Assembly (NCBI GenBank): GCA_944321885.1 | Contig: CALUNB010000023.1 | Location: forward strand, 1-40,912 | Origin: an uncultured Bacteroidales bacterium | Lineage (GTDB): Bacteria; Bacteroidota; Bacteroidia; Bacteroidales; P3 | DNA: 40,912 nt | Direction: 5' to 3' | Part shown: positions 26,638-34,091 of the stretch, piece by piece | How positions within the stretch are numbered: position 1 is the first letter of the stretch | How the letters are laid out: each line of letters opens with the position of its first letter | Notes under the pieces: model-generated | Seen by the model: only the letters and a program-made list of their open reading frames with translations | Told to the model about the DNA's origin: nothing | The model's database searches: none | Made by a program: the position numbers and the translations under genes

Positions 26638-27055
26638 GCTCCACCATTTTCCAGTGTCTGGCGGACATAGAACAAAGCCTTTTTCGGGCTATTCAAGCAT
26701 TTATCTACGATATAACGATGCCCCGACAGAGAACAAGTCGGAATGCAATCTTTCCACAAGCTGTGGAAGATTTACCAAAAATGCAATCCAAAGTGCCATT
26801 TTTGCTCTTTGAACCACCAAGCATGGCTCTTTGGAATGCGGAGACATGCAGTGCCGGTTATGCAATCCATTTTTCTCTCCGGACAACAGGTTCCTGAAAA
26901 ACAGCTCTAAGAAACCCAATCCTAACCGCCGGTGAAACAAAACCACAGACACACCACCATACGTCACCGATGGTGAACCGCTTCACATGGTTCTCTCTGT
27001 AAAATAAAACACGGGATAAAATAAAACACGGGGACACGCCCTGTTATCCTGTCGG
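26638..27055. other. Non-coding, hairpin-rich interval without a recognisable gene
   Basis: No coding sequence here resembles a known family, and composition is more AT-rich than the surrounding genes. Small inverted repeats are frequent: TTCCACA-AGC-TGTGGAA (26754-26770), CAAAAATG/CATTTTTG (26778-26806), and ACCAT/ATGGT (26956-26991) enclosing two mutually exclusive hairpins, TCACC/GGTGA and GTGAA/TTCAC. Two 17-base tandem units lie at 27001-27034. It could be remnants of a mobile element or a small structured RNA. I cannot tell which from sequence alone. Confidence 0.4.
27001..27034. repeat. Two tandem 17-base repeats
   Basis: AAAATAAAACACGGG occurs at 27001-27015 and again at 27018-27032, separated by AT. 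The units are therefore 17 bases with 15 identical leading bases. The function is unknown. Confidence 0.85.
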
Positions 27056-27182
27056 GTAAAACTGCTTTTCTATCGAGCAGATACAAGGCGCGGGGTGGAG
27101 GTTGCACCGGAGCGTACTTTTGTACGTGAGGATGCAACCACCACCCCGCAAGGCCGTAGATGCCGCTAAAAAACAGTTTTAC
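27056..27182. repeat. 127-base near-palindrome (MITE-like or structured-RNA element)
   Basis: The ends are 9-base perfect inverted repeats (GTAAAACTG / CAGTTTTAC), extended with mismatches. The centre folds into a long hairpin (27090-27149): 9 bp GCGGGGTGG/CCACCCCGC, an A-A mismatch, 7 bp GGTTGCA/TGCAACC, a symmetric 6x6 purine-rich internal loop (CCGGAG/TGAGGA), then 5 bp CGTAC/GTACG closed by TTTT. The right end overlaps the neighbouring peptidase gene and supplies its stop codon. It may be a miniature mobile element, a REP-like repeat, or a strong bidirectional terminator. No second copy is present in this window. Confidence 0.75.
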
Positions 27183-28810
27183 AATCCGAGGACGGACTTA
27201 CCCTGCACATAGTAAATATCCTTGGCAATATCCGCCGCCGCGATGCGGTCCAAATCCTGTTGCAGTTCCGGCAGGATCACGCTCTTCTCGGCAATCCATT
27301 TCTGGACACCGGCATAATCACCCTCGGCCTGGTACTTGAGGATTTCGGCCAAAAGCGCCTTGGTGGCTTCCTTCATCTTGGGCAAATCCACCGTATAAAC
27401 CCCTTCGGCGGAACGGGTAAAGGCACCGTGTTCCTTCATGAAATTGAAGCAAAGCATATTGGCCTTGCCGTGGGCGCTGGCAGCCCCGAAACGTACCGAA
27501 CGGAAGATGCCGGCAAAGAAGGTGATGTAGTTCTTGTCCACATCGGCACCGCTCATCTCGCCCATCTGGTAAAGCTGGTCTACCAAGTACAGCCCCATGA
27601 TGTCCGCCTTGGCTTCCTCGATGGTCGAATAGGTTTCCTTCAAGGCCGAACGCACCGTACCCTTGCCGTTGATGGTATTCTTGACACCCATGCCGTGGGC
27701 CACTTCGTGGAAAGTGACGTTTTCAAAGAAGCAGTTGAAATCCACCATGTCCTGCTGGGCGGGATCCATCACGATTTCGGAAATCGGCAACAAAATCTTG
27801 TCGAATTTGGCTTTCATGGCATTCTTCAACTGCAACTTGCGCGTCCCTTTCTGGATATGGACCCTTTCGTCGTTAGGCAGGTTGATGGCAATGGTCTTGC
27901 TCCCGGCATTGCAGTCGCCACGGTAAAGCACCACGTCGTACACGTTCAAATCCGAATCCGTACCCGGCATTTCAGCCTTGTACTTGGCATCCACCGGCAG
28001 GTCTTTCTGCAACTGGGGCAACATGGCCGAATACTTGGCCAGTTTGGCACTCCATTCGGGGTCCTTGATCAAAAGGAAGGACTCGTTGGCCGCCTTGTAG
28101 CCGTTCAAAGCATCCTCGTAGTTTTCAATGGGGCCGACCACGAAGTCGATTTCGGAAGTCTTGGCATCCATCCAAGCCAAATCGCTTTCAAAATAATCAT
28201 CGGTACGCAAAGCTTTCGCCCGCAAACCCAGATATTTCTTGAAGCCCGGGTCGGAAGCCAAAGCCGCCGCCGAATCAATCAAAGCCGCTGCCTTGTCCAC
28301 TTCTTCCTTGAAAAAGTCGTGATACCAAATCACCTTCAGCTTGCCTTTTTCATCGCGACGAATCATCGTGTAGAGCGAAGCCTTGTTGGGATCCTTCAAG
28401 GCATCGAACTCTTCTTTGGTCATGTCGGCCGGATAGAAATTAGCCCCGAGGGGTTTCTGCCCGTAGCCTTCGATAAAGGGCTGGTTCCCGTTCAAACGTT
28501 CCCAGGGACCGTAGTTGATTTCGGCGAAACGACGCAAGGTATCGTTCTGGATTCCCTTCAAAAATGCATCCTTGTCTCCGGTAAAAGCTTGTTTCCAATA
28601 AATTTGGTCCATCAGCTCGGCGGCATCGCAGAGATAGGCCATCATTTTCTTGTCCGTGTCGCTGAAACGGCTCAAATCGGTCTTGAGTTCCACACGGGCG
28701 AAGCCCATCACCGTACCGTCATCGGCCTTGGGAGCCGGTTGGGATTGCTTGTTGCCGCAAGAGCTCAACAAAAGGGCGCTCATCCCGGCACAAAAGAGAA
28801 CATTCTTCAT
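27179..28810 (-). CDS. M49-like (dipeptidyl-peptidase III-type) zinc peptidase lipoprotein
   Basis: This 543-residue lipoprotein has the signal MKNVLFCAGMSALLLSSC, with Cys18 acylated. The mature protein resembles the Bacteroidota relatives of dipeptidyl-peptidase III. The zinc site reads FHEVAHGMG (His368, Glu369, His372) and the second motif EEAKADIMGLY (about 398-408). The NINGKGTVR-like segment (NTINGKGTVRSALKE) between them is typical of these relatives. Classical M49 enzymes have HExxGH with one extra residue; here the motif is a plain HExxH. The function is probably removal of dipeptides from peptides in the periplasm or at the outer membrane. The ATG at 28810 was chosen because the 20 upstream codons lack sense as a signal. 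Its stop codon lies within the palindromic element. Confidence 0.8.
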   Translation of the reverse strand: MKNVLFCAGMSALLLSSCGNKQSQPAPKADDGTVMGFARVELKTDLSRFSDTDKKMMAYLCDAAELMDQIYWKQAFTGDKDAFLKGIQNDTLRRFAEINYGPWERLNGNQPFIEGYGQKPLGANFYPADMTKEEFDALKDPNKASLYTMIRRDEKGKLKVIWYHDFFKEEVDKAAALIDSAAALASDPGFKKYLGLRAKALRTDDYFESDLAWMDAKTSEIDFVVGPIENYEDALNGYKAANESFLLIKDPEWSAKLAKYSAMLPQLQKDLPVDAKYKAEMPGTDSDLNVYDVVLYRGDCNAGSKTIAINLPNDERVHIQKGTRKLQLKNAMKAKFDKILLPISEIVMDPAQQDMVDFNCFFENVTFHEVAHGMGVKNTINGKGTVRSALKETYSTIEEAKADIMGLYLVDQLYQMGEMSGADVDKNYITFFAGIFRSVRFGAASAHGKANMLCFNFMKEHGAFTRSAEGVYTVDLPKMKEATKALLAEILKYQAEGDYAGVQKWIAEKSVILPELQQDLDRIAAADIAKDIYYVQGKSVLGL

Positions 28811-29047
28811 AACTTTATTTTTTGTTTGTTGATTTCCATTCCATCCAATCCTTGTCTTCCTTCGGCGCATCTTCCATCATGCCGTTTGGAAAAGTCCACC
28901 GCACGATTCCCGGCATACCGTTTTTCCCCAAGCACTTGCCAACCGTTTCACCCGGAAAGTACCACAGGGTCTACCAAATCCTTGGAACGCCATTTTCCCC
29001 GGCATTTGCCAAAACGTCCTCCGGAACCCAGCAAAAACTGCAAAGAA

Positions 29048-29055
29048 CAAAGATA
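29048..29055 (-). promoter_or_regulatory. Possible -7 box for the M49-like peptidase, with a long leader
   Basis: TATCTTTG on the minus strand, 30 bases after the rodA stop. If used, the leader to the ATG at 28810 would be about 230 bases. The interval 28811-29047 shows no convincing small gene; only a 43-codon frame without family likeness was seen. Confidence 0.4.
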
Positions 29056-29084
29056 CACCAATTTTCCCGGATTTGCCCCACTTC

Positions 29085-30338
29085 CTACACGAAACGCTGC
29101 CGGGCATCCATCTTGATGAAAATGAAGAGCAAAAGCGTGAAAGCCCAAAGGGACGATCCCCCGTAACTGAAAAAAGGTAAAGGGATGCCGATAACCGGCA
29201 ATAAGCCAATCGTCATGCCCACATTGACAAACAGGTGCATGAAAAAAATCCCAGCCACCCCGTAAGCGTATACCCGGGCGTAAGGGCTTTTCTGGCGTTC
29301 GGCCAAGACAACCAACCTCGACAGCAGGAACAAATAAGCGCCCAGGAACACCGTGCAGCCGACCCAACCCCATTCTTCACCTATCGTACAAAATATGAAG
29401 TCCGTGCTTTGTTCGGGCACGAAATTGAATTTGGTCTGCGTCCCTTGCAGGTAACCCTTGCCCCAAAATCCCCCGCTCCCGATGGCGATTTTGGACTGGT
29501 TCACATTATACCCCGCCCCCCGGATATCCTGTTCCTTACCCAAAAGCACGTTGATACGGGTCTGTTGATGCGGGCTGAGATGCTCGAACGCATATTCCAC
29601 CCCCAAGGTGTAGAGGGAACACGTGGCAAAGAGGGCGATTCCCATCGCGATATTCCGGAAAGTACGCTTGTTACGCCAAATCAGGAAAAGGACCACCAAG
29701 GCGATACCTCCCATCAGCACATAACGGTTCACCAACAAAGCCGCCACGAACAGGAAAACCGCCACCAAACCCGTCACCAAGACCCAGCCCGACATGCCTT
29801 CCCGGTACAAAGGGAAAATAAAAGCCAGGAAAACCAAGGCCGAACCGGCATCCGGCTGCAACAGGATCAACAACATGGGGAAAAGGCACCACAAAGCCGC
29901 CAAGATTTGCTGCCGGGGCTTTTTCATGTTGATGGACGGCTGGGAGACGTATTTGGCAAAAGCCAAACAAGTAGCCACTTTGGCGAATTCCGAAGGTTGT
30001 ATGGACAGGGATCCCAACTTAATCCAGGACTTGGCCCCCGAAATCTCGGTTCCCACGACCAAGACCGCCAAAAGCAATAAAATACAAAGCCCGTAGTAAA
30101 GATAGGCGAACTGGGTGAACACCCGTAGGTCGGCCATCATGACCAAGCTCGCCAAAACCAATGACAACCCAATGAATATCAACTGCTTCCCATAACGGGT
30201 CGCCAAAGAGAAACCGGCCGCCGTTTCCGGGTCGTAAACCACCGAATAAATGTTGAACCAGCCTGCGGCCACCAACAAAAGGTAGACCAGGACCAAAGGC
30301 TTGTCCATGTTTTTCAAAACGCTCTTTATCGTTCCCAT
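29085..30338 (-). CDS. rodA: Rod-shape SEDS glycosyltransferase RodA
   Basis: This 417-residue polytopic inner-membrane protein (about ten helices) polymerises lipid II into glycan strands during elongation, with PBP2 as partner transpeptidase. Diagnostic segments are GAKSWIKLGSLSIQPSEFAKV, the large periplasmic-loop region GAGYNVNQSKIAIGSGGFWGKG, STDFIFCTIGEEWGWVG, and the C-terminal GIPLPFFSYGGSSLWA. The ATG at 30338 gives a normal N-terminus; 51 upstream in-frame codons are not family-like. It follows mrdA by about 115 bases on the same strand. Confidence 0.94.
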   Translation of the reverse strand: MGTIKSVLKNMDKPLVLVYLLLVAAGWFNIYSVVYDPETAAGFSLATRYGKQLIFIGLSLVLASLVMMADLRVFTQFAYLYYGLCILLLLAVLVVGTEISGAKSWIKLGSLSIQPSEFAKVATCLAFAKYVSQPSINMKKPRQQILAALWCLFPMLLILLQPDAGSALVFLAFIFPLYREGMSGWVLVTGLVAVFLFVAALLVNRYVLMGGIALVVLFLIWRNKRTFRNIAMGIALFATCSLYTLGVEYAFEHLSPHQQTRINVLLGKEQDIRGAGYNVNQSKIAIGSGGFWGKGYLQGTQTKFNFVPEQSTDFIFCTIGEEWGWVGCTVFLGAYLFLLSRLVVLAERQKSPYARVYAYGVAGIFFMHLFVNVGMTIGLLPVIGIPLPFFSYGGSSLWAFTLLLFIFIKMDARQRFV

Positions 30339-30453
30339 CGTCACTTGAACTGAACGGTTCAAATTTGCGTGCAAAAAAATCTTCAACAGCGATTCCAAGG
30401 CCGACAGCATCCCCGATGTACCGGGAAAGGCCTTTTTATGCCGGAAAAATTCC

Positions 30454-32310
30454 TCAATGCGCCGGAGGCCCGGTAATGTTCCCCTCTGCATCGTAGGTGA
30501 AAATCGTGAAATCCTTCACCTGCTTTTCCAACCAGGTCCGCTCCACTTTCCCGGTCAAATACTTCTCTATCAAGAGGCTTCCCAAGGGCGCCGCCCAGGT
30601 CCCGCCAAAACCGCTGTTCTCCAGAAAAACCGAAACGGCAATCCGGGGCTGGTCCATGGGAGCGAAACCGATGAACACCGCGTGGTCTTCCCCATGGGGA
30701 TTTTCCGAAGTCCCGGTCTTGCCGCAGACCACGATGCTGTCGATTTCCGCCCGCCGGGCCGTTCCCCTGGGCTTATGGACCGCCTCATACATCCCCTGGA
30801 CCACCGGGGCGAAATACTTGCGGTCGATGCCCACGTAATGCCGGGAGGTATCCACCTCCGGCACCCGGTGTTGTTCCCCTATTCCTTTGACCAAGTGAGG
30901 CGTAACATAATACCCCCGGTTGGCCATGATGGCCGCGAGGTTCGCCATTTGCAAAGGCACCAAACCCACCTCGCCTTGCCCGATGCTCAAGGAATATATG
31001 GTACTGAAAGCCCAACGTTTGCGACCATAAAAACGGTCGTAAAAAGCCGTGTCGGGAATATAGCCCGACTTTTCGTCCAGCAAATCGATACCCAAACGGT
31101 TCCCGAAACCGAAGGACCGCATGTAGGCGTTCCATTCCGCCATCCCGGCCCGGCTGTCCTCGAAAATATCAGGCGTGGTCCCCCGTTGGATAATCCGCTT
31201 GAAAACCTGGTAGAAATAAGGATTGCAAGACATGCGGACCCCTTCGGCAACCGACTTCGCATCAGGATGGTCGTGACAACCAATCAAATGCTTATCGCAT
31301 TCAAAGCCCGTATAAGGCGTAATCACCTTTTCCTGAAGCCCAATCAAGGCCTGGGGCAGTTTGAAAATCGAACCTGGCGGGTAATAGGCCATCAAAGCCC
31401 GGTTGAACAAAGGCTTCTGGGGGTCGGCAATCAGATTCCCGTAATTGCGGCTCCGCACGCGCCCCACCAAAAGGTTCGGGTCGTAGACAGGGGCCGAAAC
31501 CAAGGCCAAAACCTCCCCGGTGGCAGGTTCGATGGCCACCACGCTTCCCCGTTTCCCTTTCATCAACTCCTCGGCATAGGCCTGCAAACCGGCATCCAAG
31601 GTCGTGTACAAATTCTCACCCGGACGCGCCAAGCTGTCGTACAAACCCTCCTTGTAACTGCCTTTCTCGCGGTTGAGTACGTCCACCATCACCACTTTCA
31701 CCCCTTTCTGCCCGCGCAAGACTTCCTCGTAGTACTTTTCCAAGCCGCTCTTGCCGATATAGTCCCCTGACTTGTAATAGGCATCCGCCTCCAATTCGGA
31801 CTGGCTCACCTCCCCCACATCGCCCAGCACATGGGCCGCAATCGGCTGGGGATAACGCCGCAGGCTCCGGCTCTGCACGTAAAAACCGGAGAACCGGTAC
31901 ATGTATTCCTGCAAACGCCCGTAAACCTCCTTGGAAATCTGCTTCTCGAAGACTGAAGGGACATAACGCGAATAGGAACGGGCCTTCTGGTAGCGCTCGC
32001 GGGCTCCCAAGGAATCGATTTCCAGCAAACCGGCCAGCAAATTCCAGTCCATGCCTGCCACATCCACCTGGCCTGGTATGACCATCAGGTCGTAAACCGC
32101 CTCGTTGTACACCAAAATCTCCCCGTTCCGGTCCAATACAAGCCCCCGGCCCGGATACTGCACCTTGTGCCGGATGGCGTTCGAACGGGCATCCAAGGTA
32201 TAACGTTCGTCCAGAATCTGCAACTGGAACAACCTGAGCCAATAAATCACGAAAACGGCGATGAACACCGCCAAGATGACCGAGCTCCTTCCAATATCCG
32301 TCCGTCTCAT
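30454..32310 (-). CDS. mrdA: Penicillin-binding protein 2 (elongasome transpeptidase)
   Basis: This 618-residue class B PBP crosslinks peptidoglycan during lateral growth. It has one N-terminal membrane anchor (residues 9-30), the pedestal domain (PGRGLVLDRNG, YIGKSGLEKYYEEVLRG) and the transpeptidase domain with SxxK in PPGSIFKL (Ser314, Lys317), SCN (361-363) and KTGTSENPHG (Lys531). It lies between a small lipoprotein gene (13-base gap) and rodA. The mreB, mreC and mreD genes that usually precede mrdA are absent here. Confidence 0.95.
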   Translation of the reverse strand: MRRTDIGRSSVILAVFIAVFVIYWLRLFQLQILDERYTLDARSNAIRHKVQYPGRGLVLDRNGEILVYNEAVYDLMVIPGQVDVAGMDWNLLAGLLEIDSLGARERYQKARSYSRYVPSVFEKQISKEVYGRLQEYMYRFSGFYVQSRSLRRYPQPIAAHVLGDVGEVSQSELEADAYYKSGDYIGKSGLEKYYEEVLRGQKGVKVVMVDVLNREKGSYKEGLYDSLARPGENLYTTLDAGLQAYAEELMKGKRGSVVAIEPATGEVLALVSAPVYDPNLLVGRVRSRNYGNLIADPQKPLFNRALMAYYPPGSIFKLPQALIGLQEKVITPYTGFECDKHLIGCHDHPDAKSVAEGVRMSCNPYFYQVFKRIIQRGTTPDIFEDSRAGMAEWNAYMRSFGFGNRLGIDLLDEKSGYIPDTAFYDRFYGRKRWAFSTIYSLSIGQGEVGLVPLQMANLAAIMANRGYYVTPHLVKGIGEQHRVPEVDTSRHYVGIDRKYFAPVVQGMYEAVHKPRGTARRAEIDSIVVCGKTGTSENPHGEDHAVFIGFAPMDQPRIAVSVFLENSGFGGTWAAPLGSLLIEKYLTGKVERTWLEKQVKDFTIFTYDAEGNITGPPAH

Positions 32311-32323
32311 TGCCGTTGCTTCA

Positions 32324-32911
32324 CTATAGTTGTATAGGCTCGGTGTAAATGGTATTGCTCCGGTTCAGAGCCCTGTCATAGAGATAAATGCTATAACAAA
32401 CCCTGCGCCCTTGCATGAAAAAGGCCGTATTCTGGAAATCGTCCACCTCCCAAGTGATGGTACCCCGCAAGGCATGGTTGGCGTTCACCGGCTCGATGTA
32501 GTGCAAATGGTAACTGTACTCGATGGGGGTCATGTTCCCCAAGCTGTCCTGGTAGTAAACCTGGACATAGGTGCTGTCGGGCATCACCTCCAAAAGGTGG
32601 AAATGCAGGTTGTGCAAGGAATCGCCCACATAGGGGAAAACCTCATCCTCGCTCTCCCGTCCTATGTCCCCGTCCCCGTCCTGGAAATAGAACTCCACCT
32701 CCAAGGTCGTCACCGTATCGCCACTGATTCCCACTCCCATGCTGAACAGGTTCTGACGGAACTCCAGATAGGGTCCCGGAGGGAACTCCATGGGGTCCAC
32801 GCAGGAGGCTAAGCCGAAAGCGGAGAATATTAGCGGCAGAATTCGTAATTTTGATGCCGGGATCCTTGGCCGGGAAACCGGGGCTTTTGCCGGAAAAAAA
32901 CGGAATCGCAT
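32324..32911 (-). CDS. Lipoprotein of unknown function, upstream of mrdA
   Basis: This 195-residue protein has an unusually long positively charged lead, then the hydrophobic stretch LRILPLIFSAFGLASC, with acylated Cys37 followed by VDP. The body is a compact beta-rich domain with the acidic phrase FQDGDGDIGRES, which could bind calcium, and a C-terminal YSIYLYDRALNRSN strand. I do not recognise the family. Related small lipoproteins with a DGDGDIG phrase are common in this phylum. The start is the ATG at 32911, not the TTG one codon before it. It is divergent from the LuxE-like gene, with 70 bases between the starts, and read together with mrdA-rodA. Confidence 0.75.
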   Translation of the reverse strand: MRFRFFPAKAPVSRPRIPASKLRILPLIFSAFGLASCVDPMEFPPGPYLEFRQNLFSMGVGISGDTVTTLEVEFYFQDGDGDIGRESEDEVFPYVGDSLHNLHFHLLEVMPDSTYVQVYYQDSLGNMTPIEYSYHLHYIEPVNANHALRGTITWEVDDFQNTAFFMQGRRVCYSIYLYDRALNRSNTIYTEPIQL

Positions 32912-32981
32912 CAATCAAAGGTCTATTTTCCAAACCACTAAACGACAAGGGTCGAAACCCGGATTTGTAAAATTACAAAAA

Positions 32982-33998
32982 ATGTTGACAAGACCGCAGA
33001 CGGAAGAACTCAAACGCCGGATTTTCTCGATAAGGAACGAAGAGGATTTCAATTCGCTGGCTTTGGAGATATTCCGCCTGCATATGGCCTGCGACACCGT
33101 TTATTCCCGTTTCGTCCGCTTGTTGCATCCCGGCCTGGAGGTGGAAAGCCTGGAACATTACCGCCAAATCCCCTTCCTGCCCATCGAATTTTTCAAGACC
33201 CGCAAAATCGTCCTGCCAGGTTTCCCGGTGCTGGACTGGTTCCAAAGTTCGGGAACCACCTCGCAAGGTGCCGTTCAAAGCCGACACTACCTCTGCGACT
33301 TAAGTCTTTACGAACACTGTTTCAACACGGCTTTCCGCCTTTTCTGGGGCGAACCGGCAGACTACGCTTTCCTGGCCCTGCTGCCCAACTACATGGAACA
33401 GCCGCATTCTTCGCTCATTTATATGATGAAAGGCCTCATGGCACAAAGCCGCCAAGCCGGAAGCGGGTTCTACCTGCACGAACCGGACAAAATCGCCGGG
33501 CTGCTACGCCAATGGGAAGGAAAGGAACAAAAAACCATGCTTTTCGGAACCGGGTACGCCCTGTTGGATTTGGCCGAAAGCTGTCCCATGCCGCTGGAAC
33601 ACACGATTGTCCTTGAAACGGGAGGCATGAAAGGACGACGCCGGGAAATGCCCAAGGAAGAACTGCACCAGATTCTCCGGGAGGCCTTCGGTTTGGAGGC
33701 CGTCCATTCCGAATACGGCATGTGCGAACTCCTTTCCCAGGCCTACACGGTAGGCGACGGCTTGCGTTTCCGCTGCCCGCCTTGGATGAAAATCCTTATC
33801 CGCCAAAGCCAGGACCCCTTGCGCTGGGAAGAAGAAGGCCGCAGCGGCGGCATCAACGTCATCGATCTGGGAAACCTTTTCTCTTGCCCGTTCATCGCGA
33901 CCCAGGACTTGGGCCGCATCCTGCCCGATGGTTGTTTCGAGGTTCTGGGGCGGTTCGATTATAGTGATATACGTGGTTGCAACCTAATGATAGAGTAG
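32982..33998 (+). CDS. LuxE/PaaK-like acyl-activating enzyme (acyltransferase)
   Basis: This 338-residue cytoplasmic protein of the LuxE acyl-protein synthetase family activates a fatty acid or other carboxylate as an acyl-adenylate and transfers it to a protein or small thiol. The adenylate loop is FQSSGTTSQGAVQS (about 84-97). The phrases LFGTGYALLDLAES, VLETGGMKGRRREM, VHSEYGMCELLSQAY and FIATQDLGRILPDG fit the family order. The ATG at 32982 was chosen; the upstream frame has no likeness. No LuxC reductase, CapK or glycan cluster adjoins, so the substrate is unknown. The G of its TAG stop is the first base of a hairpin. Confidence 0.82.
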   Translation: MLTRPQTEELKRRIFSIRNEEDFNSLALEIFRLHMACDTVYSRFVRLLHPGLEVESLEHYRQIPFLPIEFFKTRKIVLPGFPVLDWFQSSGTTSQGAVQSRHYLCDLSLYEHCFNTAFRLFWGEPADYAFLALLPNYMEQPHSSLIYMMKGLMAQSRQAGSGFYLHEPDKIAGLLRQWEGKEQKTMLFGTGYALLDLAESCPMPLEHTIVLETGGMKGRRREMPKEELHQILREAFGLEAVHSEYGMCELLSQAYTVGDGLRFRCPPWMKILIRQSQDPLRWEEEGRSGGINVIDLGNLFSCPFIATQDLGRILPDGCFEVLGRFDYSDIRGCNLMIE

Positions 33999-34037
33999 TG
34001 TGGCGCCTCGCATCCTACCTATTCTGACGCGCCACAC
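33998..34037. terminator. Hairpin between convergent genes, possible bidirectional terminator
   Basis: GTGTGGCGC and GCGCCACAC form a 9-bp perfect stem around a 22-base loop, starting in the luxE-like stop codon. A run of seven A residues follows on the plus strand; no T-run follows on either strand, so Rho-independent function is uncertain. It separates two convergent genes. Confidence 0.5.
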
Positions 34038-34091
34038 AAAAAAATTAATTTCCAATAAGTTTTTAACGAACCACAAAAGCAGCCAAGTACC

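Noticed and set aside
26752..26772. Paired sequences resembling DnaA boxes (CTTTCCACA and TGTGGAAGA)
   Set aside because: Both deviate from TTATCCACA, there is only one inverted pair, and no AT-rich unwinding region or further boxes lie nearby. A 7-bp hairpin explains it as well.
26701..26967. An 88-codon minus-strand frame and a 60-codon plus-strand frame in the intergenic interval
   Set aside because: Neither shows a known domain, codon use does not match the neighbours, and they cross hairpins. No start has a promoter box at the right place.
33971..33985. Palindrome GGTTGCAACC, similar to part of the element at 27100
   Set aside because: It lies within the coding end of the LuxE-like gene, is only 10 bases, and lacks the flanking arms of the palindromic element.
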